From positions 1 through 28,164 of the forward strand of contig JBCCQN010000108.1 in the NCBI GenBank assembly GCA_039024315.1: a stretch of DNA of 28,164 bases. Direction: 5' to 3'. Every line of letters starts with the position of its first letter. Within the stretch, counting starts at the first letter, position 1. Below the pieces are notes generated by a model, which did not search any database, had not been told where the DNA came from, and was given only the letters and a program-made list of their open reading frames with translations. The stretch comes from JBCAWW01 sp039024315. Its GTDB lineage: Bacteria; Bacteroidota; Bacteroidia; J057. The translations under genes were made by a program, and so were the position numbers. Positions 17,901 to 22,966 of the stretch are shown one piece after another.

Positions 17901-18789
17901 TAATCTTTTGCAGGAAGATCATTACTATCCCTTCGGGATGAAGCATAGTGGGAGTTTTGTGCAGGCTACGCCGGTAAATCAGTATCGCTACAACGGCAAG
18001 GAGTTTCAGGATGAATTAAGCCTTGGCTGGTATGATTATGGAGCGCGGATGTATGATGCCAGCATAGGCAGATGGAATGGCGTGGATGCTTTGGCGGAGG
18101 AGTATCTAGGCTGGGCACCATTTAATTATGTATTAGGAAACCCAGTGATTTTTATTGATCCAGATGGGAGGTCAGTCTTAAATGGAGATACAACTGTTTA
18201 TTTTCTTGATTCAGGAGAAAGGCCTCCTGATGATGGGACAGATGAAAATACTTATCAAGGAGACGTTTATGTTGTTGTAGATGGAACTGTCGTGGGAACT
18301 TATCGAGGAAGTACATATCCAAACTCGATCTCAAATTCTAATAACAGCACAAATCATAATACTGTTAAAGAAGGGACTTACCCATTTAACAATGCTTCTG
18401 GACATAAAGGGGGTACTCAAAAAGGGCTCAATATTGTAAATGAAAATGGAGAAAGGGAAACAAGCGGAATTTCCCCTACTGGAAATGAACTGACAATGAC
18501 TTTAGTAAATGCCCACTCAGGATATAGTGAAAACGGGAATTACAATAGCCGAGGTTCACATGGTTGTCCTACAATCCATCCAGATGATGCGGATGCTTTT
18601 TTTGATAACTTTTCTTGGAATGGCAACACGGGTACTTCCTCTGGAAACATGGTGATTGCAAGAGGCGAAAATGCGCAGCAAATAAAAAACCAGCTTACTA
18701 ACCCTTCCTCCGCTTCAAACACAGCTGAAGCAACTAGCGAGCAAGCGGGAAACAGTAACAATACTCAGCAAGAGAATAATATACCCTAA
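11956..18789 (+). CDS. RHS-repeat polymorphic toxin with YkuD-like C-terminal tip
   Basis: This 2277-residue protein is Sec-exported (signal MKSISFYWKSMFCLLILL, cleaved near residues 23-25). I start at ATG 11956 because it begins the signal peptide; 13 upstream in-frame codons are unlikely to be translated. Residues of about 30-90 are the typical Bacteroidota RHS N-terminus (GDIPVSYHTGIPNIQVPI, SWVGLGWALNAGG). A carbohydrate-binding-like beta-sandwich follows at about 900-1010, with YD/RHS repeats on both sides (YSYDGARRL, TTYDYDAFGRL). The RHS core has DHLGNTR (about 1964), YRYNGKEFQDELSLGWYDYG (from about 2010) and DPDG (2068-2071). The tip, about 2072-2277, is AT-rich and unlike the core. 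It carries NAHSGY (His2187) and GSHGCPTIHP (His2202, Cys2204), resembling the H...SHGC site of YkuD-type L,D-transpeptidases. A cell-wall-active toxin role is inferred. The likely immunity gene follows after 15 nt. Confidence 0.9.
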   Translation: MKSISFYWKSMFCLLILLWAGFSRGQDNVVKDVIHPAPNAASLGKYGDIPVSYHTGIPNIQVPIFTVQEGSLSLPISLSYHASGVRVEETASWVGLGWALNAGGVITRTVRNAPDEDGKLQQKSGYWADYGYDFYQGSSEVQNLTFAASGAIDTEPDLFSFNVNGYAGKFFFDDNRNVVLMPRQDIKIEVIASQNAYGYQFDQWVMTTPDGVKYTFGGTDAIEESASSSGYVFSNELFNRSSWYLKQIESPNGDFKIELEYEAEKYAYYNNASESKVGAATECPAPQNAPNPVKTIVKGVRLSRIQTPYTTVDFVANHIRQDLSKYIAGTTSGINNESKALDEILIKDREGDCIKRFIFNKSYFVSTYNPVSLNFDPDQSDKKRLRLNSVQETSCSGKSSLPPHAFSYHEQFGISRRRSFAQDHWGYYNGQPNNMLTPRRIATTGPSCTRGAVRTPNASRMKEWSLSQIKYPLGGWTSFEYEPHAVNSYNFGQGPASMVGGLRLKKMTHNDGDGDASNNMIQEFNYVNANGSSSGKLMSEVLYGSPLEVGIGSGSGSTSGSGGTSSNGYPMAMVVCPNSSNVPYLFGGKSVAPMHSVQGSHIGYTRVEVSRPGNGKSIYAYVLNPYFASNTNFPYTDAPFTPSNGKMMLEQHFDQNGVMRSEKQYSYTQNIDNISVAHVPFQNLYNYPGVLKIQAVDVSNVCNNPQYPVGTVHARKTYPLQTGTNNLSKLRERTYDANGLSFKEKTTRYEYGSNNHYQLTKEYFTNSDGKVISTEYHYAHELNDNALINKNMLAIPLETLQKVDGQLVGGVKTEYANFGSDVLLKHFYKKLRDGSNYLQATIDEYEGEGSMRQFHQNGNVPNAYLWDAGEQLPIAKVINAQWNEIAYTGFEDEGQSTSQNGRFLIEGLAGGYSSDAKTGQQSLSLYQSGSWTYRRLRHNINKSGTYVISFWYKGATLQLKNGSTTLETLSPSSAWHYVEMTASLNAGNQIRLQSINGGMVKIDEVRIHPVDAQMTTYSYDGARRLVDISDLNSRSTTYDYDAFGRLASVRDQDGNIVQTHDYTISAQVATNPSALRSAIVRVAGKTTLGQVNAMIDPREKHANVSYFDGLGRTTQEIALKATPDQKNWVTPHQYNALGQESRQFLAFRSALNNSNYIVGGSSLQANFYNTHAELASMPQADRMTPFADTRFEASPLMRVIEQGSAGADWQIQSNGNGHTLKTLYRTNDPNLSIDKVRRWLWSASTDQFSGATIYPAGTLDVVETINENGSRSLTYTDLMERIVLQRSQIDNSSTTSKAEKWANTYYLYDDFGNLRHVIQPEGSKALNSNGWNLYGGNILEEFVFSYEYDNRHRMSKKRIPGADWEYQVYDKLDRLVLSQDGNLRGSKKWRFTKYDMIGRPVQTGLHFGGTAQLDALQSMANNASQIYEAPDNSAYGYTNQAFPVLSNYNPEIYSISFFDDYDFNRNGTDQDPNEVSTGESFLGNDFTGSSFDALRNDYTRGLITGVKVRVLDASNQFLLTRTYYDRYGRELQTRADNHLGGQDRITYDYNFASELKRSVHFHQTPAEVIHIYKAFEYDHQGRLLKVWQDLQKGFTLQWTPNPILLVSQTYDVRGQLKSKKLHSTNQGANFLQSLDYLYNIRGWMRKINEIHNCGDDEPEFTQAEGLGEPGEPILGTGGEPTGEVPENDLFAMELRYNRLTNDLPTSVPALYNGNIAGMIWQTDGGVTCDPQAYSFTYDAMDRLQSAQYAERTVSNNWSQHADRYSLESIQYDQNGNILNLQRKGVTTFNAANGTFSFGIMDDLSYTYRGNRLIRLEDNVIDNLPISVERFRDRTKTFQAFNFNTHEYRYDANGNITSDYNKGVSVSYNSFNKPVLVTFTDVNDSRFGQQLRYVYTGDGTKIRQEVLKANGQIEKQTDYVGGFQYEAQANSNGSLGSRAMKFFAHEEGRVRLNGNQLELEYFLKDHLGNTRVTFGDPDNNGIANLLQEDHYYPFGMKHSGSFVQATPVNQYRYNGKEFQDELSLGWYDYGARMYDASIGRWNGVDALAEEYLGWAPFNYVLGNPVIFIDPDGRSVLNGDTTVYFLDSGERPPDDGTDENTYQGDVYVVVDGTVVGTYRGSTYPNSISNSNNSTNHNTVKEGTYPFNNASGHKGGTQKGLNIVNENGERETSGISPTGNELTMTLVNAHSGYSENGNYNSRGSHGCPTIHPDDADAFFDNFSWNGNTGTSSGNMVIARGENAQQIKNQLTNPSSASNTAEATSEQAGNSNNTQQENNIP
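18169..18786 (+). other. Variable toxin tip of the RHS protein (YkuD-like motif)
   Basis: This coding segment starts just after the conserved DPDG motif and differs in base composition from the core. Counted by eye, GC is 19/60 at 18301-18360 against 34/60 in the core at 16141-16200. The encoded ~205 residues include a beta-rich part (VYVVVDGTVVGTYRG), then EGTYPF, GLNIVNENG, NAHSGY and GSHGCPTIHPDDADAFF, and a disordered Ser/Asn/Gln-rich tail. The His-x13-SHGC spacing is slightly shorter than the classical L,D-transpeptidase pattern, and Pro follows the Cys, so it is a variant or a related peptidase fold. Confidence 0.6.
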
Positions 18790-18804
18790 TCAGAATAAAA
18801 AGAA

Positions 18805-19314
18805 ATGAATACTATCAATTACGGCCTTTTAATGACGCTTTTGCTCTTCTGTTTTTCTCAAAGTTACCCTAATCTTAATTTTGGCTTGATTAAAGGGGAA
18901 GGGGATTCCTACTGTAGATTCGAGAAAATAGAGGAGAATAAGCACTGTGATTCTTGTGATATTAAGACTTGGATGCCAATTATCGATTCCACTTTTAAAA
19001 GTCTAACTCCAAAAATGATAGGAGAGATGATTTGTACCATTGAGAGAAGTTGTGCAAATAATTCTGAGTTTTCTAGTATAGCTAATGAGTATCTATTTGA
19101 ACTTCTGGATAAATACCCAAATGAAACTTTAAAAGGTATTAAGAAAAAAAAGCTTGATGATAAGAATTATATCCTCAAACAGATCCAAAATCCCGTTCAT
19201 GACGGAATCGAGATCCAAGCTTTAATTAAGAAATTAGAACAGGTAGATAATAAATCACTAAATGCGATAAAAATTGAGGTATTGGAATCACTCAAAACTG
19301 CATTTGATAAATAA
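18805..19314 (+). CDS. Small exported protein, candidate immunity protein for the RHS toxin
   Basis: This 169-residue protein has no family I recognise. It starts 15 nt after the RHS stop, on the same strand, so both are surely on one transcript. A short hydrophobic N-terminus (YGLLMTLLLFCFSQS, residues 6-20) predicts Sec export to the periplasm. The next part has cysteines (CRF, HCDSCD, MICTIERSC) that could form disulfides, and the C-terminal half is lysine-rich and helical (ALIKKLEQVDNKSLNAIKIEVLESLKTAF). It is markedly AT-rich (18/60 GC at 19141-19200), like the toxin tip and unlike the genes on either side. Position, size, export and shared composition fit an immunity protein acting where a cell-wall enzyme would act. 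This role is inferred. Confidence 0.75.
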   Translation: MNTINYGLLMTLLLFCFSQSYPNLNFGLIKGEGDSYCRFEKIEENKHCDSCDIKTWMPIIDSTFKSLTPKMIGEMICTIERSCANNSEFSSIANEYLFELLDKYPNETLKGIKKKKLDDKNYILKQIQNPVHDGIEIQALIKKLEQVDNKSLNAIKIEVLESLKTAFDK

Positions 19315-19351
19315 CCGATCCTGATAGTCTTACGCCCCCCCCAACGCTTTT

Positions 19352-19391
19352 CCCCTCTCTCCCTACGAATACTCAAAGGGCCAGAGAGGGG
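19352..19391 (+). terminator. Hairpin A after the candidate immunity gene
   Basis: CCCCTCTCT (19352-19360) pairs perfectly with AGAGAGGGG (19383-19391). Inside, CCCT (19361-19364) can pair with AGGG (19377-19380), leaving the loop ACGAATACTCAA. The same loop occurs in hairpin B (20422-20463) with different but complementary stems. T-richness after the stem is weak (GGCTTTT), so termination is likely but not certain. Confidence 0.65.
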
Positions 19392-19442
19392 AATTGGCTT
19401 TTATGCTAATTGGGATCATCCCAAAACCAATAAGCTAAGGCC

Positions 19443-20387
19443 ATGTCTTGCAAAATCACTCTTTTTACTTGTTTTTTGATCCTCGCTCAAGGCTATTCTT
19501 TTGCTAAGCCTAGGGTTGAGACAAATCTTACTGCATCGCAATCTCCTATCATTTTTTCGCTCTCTTCCGTAAAAAGCGATTGGCAAAACCACCAATACTT
19601 CCTCACCCGTACCCAAAATGGGATCGAATCCAAAATTGAACTTGAGCAAGCGCCCAGTGACTGGGAAGTTATTAATGATCAGCAAGTTTTAGTTCTTAAT
19701 GGCGCTTCTGATCTGCAAATCCTCGACTTTCGGCAGCCCAATGCGATCAAATATGTCCATTTAGATGTCGGCTCAGTTGATCTGTTAGAGATTGCCACTT
19801 TTGATGGGGGCTTCTATTTCGTTAGTGCGGAGGCGGAGCATTTAGCCTTTATGACTGATGCCCTCTGGCGCTACGAATGGGACAAAGAAGATTATACTTC
19901 AGTGGCAATCCCAGATAGCCTCAACATGATAGGGCTAAGCTGTAGTAAAGATGGACAAGAGCTTGCCTTTGCGCATACGATTACCTGTCCAGCGGGGGAG
20001 AATCAAGAGGTGTACCAGCTTATGTATTTTGATCTTGCTTCGCAGAACGCTCAGATCTTGGATCAGGGCTCCCAAAGCAAGGCCGAGCGATTTGTAAAGG
20101 ATAGGGCCAAAGCTGCCATTCATTTTCAAAACGGGCAAAACCTCGTCTATCTTAAATCTGAAGGAGGTAAAATGAATGTCTATCAAATGAACCTGAAAAC
20201 CTCAAATAAACGGCTGCTAAGTAGTCTGCCTTTTTATATCTCTAATATAGTTTTGGATGCTCAAAATAGCTTTAGCTACCGTAGTAAAGGCAACTATATT
20301 GTGCACCAAAATTGGACTACTGGCAAATGCAGTAAGCAAGCAATTCCCGCCGGAATTACCTTTTTGAGTTTACGATATCATAGATAG
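19443..20387 (+). CDS. Exported protein, possible beta-propeller, unknown function
   Basis: I do not recognise the family of this 314-residue protein. It has a Sec signal (ITLFTCFLILAQGYSFA, cleaved near residue 21, AKP following). The mature protein looks like a series of short beta-strands typical of a WD40/TolB-like propeller: VLVLNGASDLQILDF, LCSKDGQELAFAHT-like segments (seen as LSCSKDGQELAFAHT), VYQLMYFDLASQ, QNLVYLKSEGG and MNVYQMNLKTSNKRLLSSL resemble propeller blade edges. Base composition is back to the local average (28/60 GC at 19681-19740), unlike the AT-rich gene before it. Its leader is a duplicate of the leader of the gene at 20515. One dispersed-motif copy (20037-20051) lies in frame and encodes ASQNA. 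Confidence 0.75.
   Translation: MSCKITLFTCFLILAQGYSFAKPRVETNLTASQSPIIFSLSSVKSDWQNHQYFLTRTQNGIESKIELEQAPSDWEVINDQQVLVLNGASDLQILDFRQPNAIKYVHLDVGSVDLLEIATFDGGFYFVSAEAEHLAFMTDALWRYEWDKEDYTSVAIPDSLNMIGLSCSKDGQELAFAHTITCPAGENQEVYQLMYFDLASQNAQILDQGSQSKAERFVKDRAKAAIHFQNGQNLVYLKSEGGKMNVYQMNLKTSNKRLLSSLPFYISNIVLDAQNSFSYRSKGNYIVHQNWTTGKCSKQAIPAGITFLSLRYHR
20037..20051 (+). repeat. Dispersed-motif copy inside the propeller-like gene
   Basis: GCTTCGCAGAACGCT contains the CGCAGAACG core. It is read in the frame Ala-Ser-Gln-Asn-Ala, the same frame as the in-gene relatives at 3781, 12529 and 14899. Confidence 0.7.
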
Positions 20388-20398
20388 CTGATTCCAAT

Positions 20399-20417
20399 CG
20401 TTCCGCAACGCGGAACG
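20399..20417. repeat. Palindromic member of the CGCAGAACG family
   Basis: CGTTCCGC and GCGGAACG form a perfect 8-bp stem around AAC, 12 nt after the propeller-like gene. It stands just before hairpin B and may add to termination. The right arm runs on into AACGCTTTC like other family members. Confidence 0.6.
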
Positions 20418-20421
20418 CTTT

Positions 20422-20463
20422 CTCCCTCTCCGGCTACGAATATTCAAAAGGCCCAAGAGGGAG
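20422..20463 (+). terminator. Hairpin B with T-run, homologous to hairpin A
   Basis: CTCCCTCT (20422-20429) pairs with AGAGGGAG (20456-20463). An inner GGCT/GGCC-type stem encloses the loop ACGAATATTCAAA, which matches the loop of hairpin A. Six Ts follow (20467-20472). This is a convincing terminator for the gene ending at 20387. Confidence 0.8.
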
Positions 20464-20514
20464 TCTCTTTTTTGGCCTATTTGTGATCATCAGAAACACT
20501 TAATCTTTCACGCC

Positions 20515-21015
20515 ATGATTTACATTCAGTCAGCATTCTTGATATTCTCTTTTACCTTCTTTGCTCCAGTCGAGCCACCAGTGATTGGTCCTGAGCTTGC
20601 TTCAAACCAGCCTCTGATGAGCGGACTAGCGGAGATCGAAGCCGAGCAATGTTTCCACGAGATCAATGAGCAATATGTGAAAAGCGCCCTTGCTCATTCC
20701 AACAGCCAAGCTTATTCCTCCCTTGATATGCTCTCTCAAAAATCTGATGGATTTCAAAGCGAATCTCTTTCCACTATTCTTGGGCACCTCTTTCACGAAG
20801 ACACCGAAGACTTTCTGGATTATTACCTAAGCCAGAGCTCAACAGATTTTCAGTTTTTATTCCTCTCTGAGCTAGAAATTAATTGTGAGCTGCAATCGGA
20901 AGCCGAAGTGCAAAACTTGAAAAAGGGCTGGTTAGCGAAAATTAACGCGACAGAAGTGGCGGATACTAAGTCCGAAGCCCTCGCCACTCTCCTCTACCAA
21001 ATTGAAAATCTCTAG
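20515..21015 (+). CDS. Small exported protein, unknown function
   Basis: This 166-residue protein is unrecognised. The N-terminus (MIYIQSAFLIFSFTFFAPV) is a likely Sec signal. The mature part is acidic and predicted to be mostly helical (ASNQPLMSGLAEIEAEQCFHEI, STILGHLFHEDTEDFLDYYL, QFLFLSELEINCEL), with only two cysteines in the mature part. Size, export and helical C-terminus resemble the candidate immunity protein at 18805-19314, but there is no convincing residue-by-residue match, so common ancestry is only a suggestion. Its spacer is a duplicate of that before the gene at 19443. It is 40 nt upstream of the next gene and probably co-transcribed with it. Confidence 0.72.
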   Translation: MIYIQSAFLIFSFTFFAPVEPPVIGPELASNQPLMSGLAEIEAEQCFHEINEQYVKSALAHSNSQAYSSLDMLSQKSDGFQSESLSTILGHLFHEDTEDFLDYYLSQSSTDFQFLFLSELEINCELQSEAEVQNLKKGWLAKINATEVADTKSEALATLLYQIENL

Positions 21016-21055
21016 GTCCAAGCCCTTGCTTTCCTTTTTCTTCAAATAAAAGCGC

Positions 21056-21946
21056 ATGAAAAATCTTCTTTTATCTCTCCTCGCCTTAGTATCAATCTCC
21101 ATCACCCCTGAGGCCCAAGCCTGCGAACATAGCCCCCTACAGCACCACCTATTATTAGAAAATTATCTACAATTTCCTTTGAGTTTTACGGCTATCGCGG
21201 ACTGTCAATATGTTGATTTTGAGGAAGGTATGCAGATGATCATGCTTTCACTGGAAACACCCGAAGCCTTTGATCCTTTTACCCATGTCATTTTCTTATT
21301 GACTGGGGATGAGCTCATCGAGCAACACCAAATTGAAAGCTTAGAATTAGAGGACGTCAAGCTGGAAATGAATCGTAAAATTCCTGCCTTCAGTAGTTAT
21401 TCTAGTGAGCTAGGGGACACTGAATTTTATACATTTCATAGCGGTCTTGGATTTGTTCCTACCCTAAAGATCGCACCAGAGAAAGCTAAACCCTTGCGGG
21501 TTTTGAGCAAAAACCATTTAGACTATCTCCCTTATGATCAAATTCGGATCAACACTTTTGTAGGCCTCGACACCAAATGCAAAGACCTGCTCTTTTTGCT
21601 CGGACAGCCTGATTCAATTACTCAAAATTCCTTTGATATTCTCGACGAAGAGGCCAGATTTTTTCACTATGGCCAGTCAGTCATCAAGATAGTTGACAAG
21701 CAAGTTTTAACGTTTGAGCTGGCCAATGAGGGCGATGAGTTAGCTCGGATGGTGGTGGGAAGCAGCGCTCTGGGTTTGGCAGCGCGTTTTCCTTACTCCT
21801 TCGGAGAACGCTCAGTCAAAGAGGATGGATATGTAATGCGACTGAGCATTCTCAACAAGCAGCACCAAATCGGGGATTATCGCTTCCTCAGTATTTATGT
21901 CCAAGATGAGGTAATCAGCAAAATATCACTTGGGGTCAATCCTTAG
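21056..21946 (+). CDS. Exported protein, unknown function
   Basis: This 296-residue protein has a clear Sec signal (MKNLLLSLLALVSISITPEAQA, cleaved before CEH; the Cys is preceded by AQA, so a lipoprotein is possible but the lipobox is poor). The mature protein mixes strands and helices and has no motif I can assign. Segments such as EGMQMIMLSLETPEAFDPFTHVIFLL and FVGLDTKCKDLLFLLGQPDSI are notable: the latter resembles the 'LLG-x-PD' pattern of small lipoprotein-like domains (BamE/SmpA type), but this is weak. It follows the 20515 gene by 40 nt and ends before a terminator at 21997-22025, so these two genes form the end of the cluster behind the RHS gene. Confidence 0.75.
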   Translation: MKNLLLSLLALVSISITPEAQACEHSPLQHHLLLENYLQFPLSFTAIADCQYVDFEEGMQMIMLSLETPEAFDPFTHVIFLLTGDELIEQHQIESLELEDVKLEMNRKIPAFSSYSSELGDTEFYTFHSGLGFVPTLKIAPEKAKPLRVLSKNHLDYLPYDQIRINTFVGLDTKCKDLLFLLGQPDSITQNSFDILDEEARFFHYGQSVIKIVDKQVLTFELANEGDELARMVVGSSALGLAARFPYSFGERSVKEDGYVMRLSILNKQHQIGDYRFLSIYVQDEVISKISLGVNP

Positions 21947-21996
21947 GAGAGGACCTATTTCATAGAACGCTTATTTGATTCAGTTTTTATACCTCT

Positions 21997-22028
21997 AGGG
22001 GGAATTGGTTTTGGCCGTTCCCCCTTTT
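21997..22028 (+). terminator. Rho-independent terminator after the exported-protein cluster
   Basis: AGGGGGAA pairs with TTCCCCCT across a 13-nt loop, and the transcript continues in Ts (22025-22028). The stem-loop text GGGGAATTGG resembles the 3' arm of hairpin A, hinting at a common origin. Confidence 0.75.
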
Positions 22029-22074
22029 GTGGTGATACAAATGCAGATTGGTTTTGTCTGAGCCTCTAGAGGGT

Positions 22075-22088
22075 AGCGTTCTGCGAAG
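22075..22088 (-). repeat. Dispersed-motif copy, reverse orientation
   Basis: AGCGTTCTGCGAAG is the reverse complement of CTTCGCAGAACGCT, the sequence at 20038-20051. It is intergenic. Confidence 0.65.
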
Positions 22089-22163
22089 TAGAAATCTCTC
22101 TCTACAAAATACCGGATATGTTTCTCGCGCTATTTTTCCTTCCATCATTTCCCCGCTCAATTA

Positions 22164-22196
22164 CCGCTTACTTAATCAGCCCCACCGCTTAATGAG
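22164..22196 (+). promoter_or_regulatory. 33-bp upstream block shared by RHS and LuxR-type genes (copy 2)
   Basis: This matches 11851-11883 at 27 of 33 positions without gaps and ends 51 nt before the LuxR-type start. It is one of only two copies I found in the window. Confidence 0.5.
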
Positions 22197-22247
22197 TATT
22201 CCTTGTGCCACCGCCACCTCCTTTGCACCTTTCTAAAAAGCAAGCTT

Positions 22248-22466
22248 ATGCTACGTTTTTCACAATGTGATTTAGGGTTGAGCGCGCGCGAACGACAGGT
22301 GCTAGAGTGGGTGGCCCACGGCCAAACTACACACCAAATAGCTGGGAGGCTCGATATTGGTTTTGAGACTGTGCAGACTTATCGTCGGCAGTTGAGGCGA
22401 AAGCTCAATGCCGAAAATGGTCCCCATATGGTTGCTCTCGCTTTTCGCCTTGGGATCTTGAGGTAA
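22248..22466 (+). CDS. Orphan LuxR/NarL-type helix-turn-helix protein
   Basis: This is a 72-residue DNA-binding protein consisting only of a GerE/LuxR-type HTH. LSARERQVLEWVAHG (about residues 10-24) is the first helix with the conserved E-R-x-V-L; TTHQIAGRLDIGFETVQTYRRQLRRKL gives the turn and recognition helix. It ends in MVALAFRLGIL. There is no receiver or ligand domain, so DNA binding may be constitutive or depend on a partner. I start at ATG 22248; an upstream in-frame ATG at 22203 would add 15 residues with no family match. Its upstream region shares a 33-bp block with that of the RHS gene, making self-regulation and control of the RHS operon possible. A terminator follows at 22506. 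Confidence 0.82.
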   Translation: MLRFSQCDLGLSARERQVLEWVAHGQTTHQIAGRLDIGFETVQTYRRQLRRKLNAENGPHMVALAFRLGILR

Positions 22467-22505
22467 GTCTTACCTACAGGTCAATCGTGTCAATACGTGT
22501 TCATT

Positions 22506-22538
22506 GGTCGGCACAGCTTTACTGTGCCGGCCCCTTTT
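22506..22538 (+). terminator. Rho-independent terminator after the LuxR-type gene
   Basis: CGGCACAG (22509-22516) pairs with CTGTGCCG (22522-22529) and the stem extends by GGT/GCC; CCTTTT follows. It isolates the LuxR-type gene from the Kazal gene. Confidence 0.8.
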
Positions 22539-22585
22539 GTGCAAACTTACTCATACGCTTGCCAAAACAATCAAAAAACACAATT

Positions 22586-22819
22586 ATGAAATCAATTAAA
22601 ATGCTGCTTTGGGGAATGACGATGGCGCTCTTGAGTTTGGGGGGCTGCCAAGAAAACCAATGTTTTGAGTACTCTTTTCCACACTGTGAAAACTGTATTG
22701 GGATCATCCAACCAGTATGTGGCTGCAATGGGAAAACCTATCGTAACCCATGTGAAGCAGAGTGCAAAGGAATCAAAACTTACCGATATGGAGACTGCCC
22801 TGAGGTCAATCCGCGTTGA
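22586..22819 (+). CDS. Kazal-domain lipoprotein, copy 1
   Basis: This 77-residue protein is a lipoprotein with one Kazal-type domain, a disulfide-bonded fold best known from serine protease inhibitors. I start at ATG 22586, which begins the signal peptide (MKSIKMLLWGMTMALLSLGGC, lipobox Cys at residue 21); longer open frames upstream are not supported. The Kazal part contains CENC, PVCGCNGKTYRNPCEAECKG and the closing YGDC. The Cys spacing and the tyrosine in the KTY-x-N/P-x-C stretch match the family. Anchored in the membrane, it could shield the cell from its own or foreign proteases. A related gene follows 147 nt downstream. Confidence 0.88.
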   Translation: MKSIKMLLWGMTMALLSLGGCQENQCFEYSFPHCENCIGIIQPVCGCNGKTYRNPCEAECKGIKTYRYGDCPEVNPR

Positions 22820-22966
22820 GCCTTGACATCCTTAATAAGGAAGCTGACACGGAGATTCGAAATTTGGACACGCTGATCATTTCGATGCAGCAGAACTGAG
22901 ATAAGGTCCGTTTTTAGGGAAATACAACGATAAATTCACTCATTCAAACACAGAAAACCAAATCAT

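Larger units (their letters stand above)
21947..22247. other. 301-nt spacer between the exported-protein cluster and the LuxR-type gene
   Basis: This stretch has no credible gene. It holds a terminator (21997-22025), one reverse copy of the dispersed motif (22075-22088) and the second copy of the 33-bp block shared with the RHS upstream region (22164-22196). A 62-codon open frame at 22048 lacks a plausible protein signature. Confidence 0.7.

Noticed and set aside
19335..19342. Run of eight C, possible phase-variable tract
   Set aside because: It lies between the stop of the candidate immunity gene and the terminator-like hairpin, far from a promoter or start, so a switching role is not supported.
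22048..22236. 62-codon open frame upstream of the LuxR-type gene
   Set aside because: No signal, motif or leader; it spans a dispersed repeat and the shared 33-bp block, and its composition is that of a spacer.
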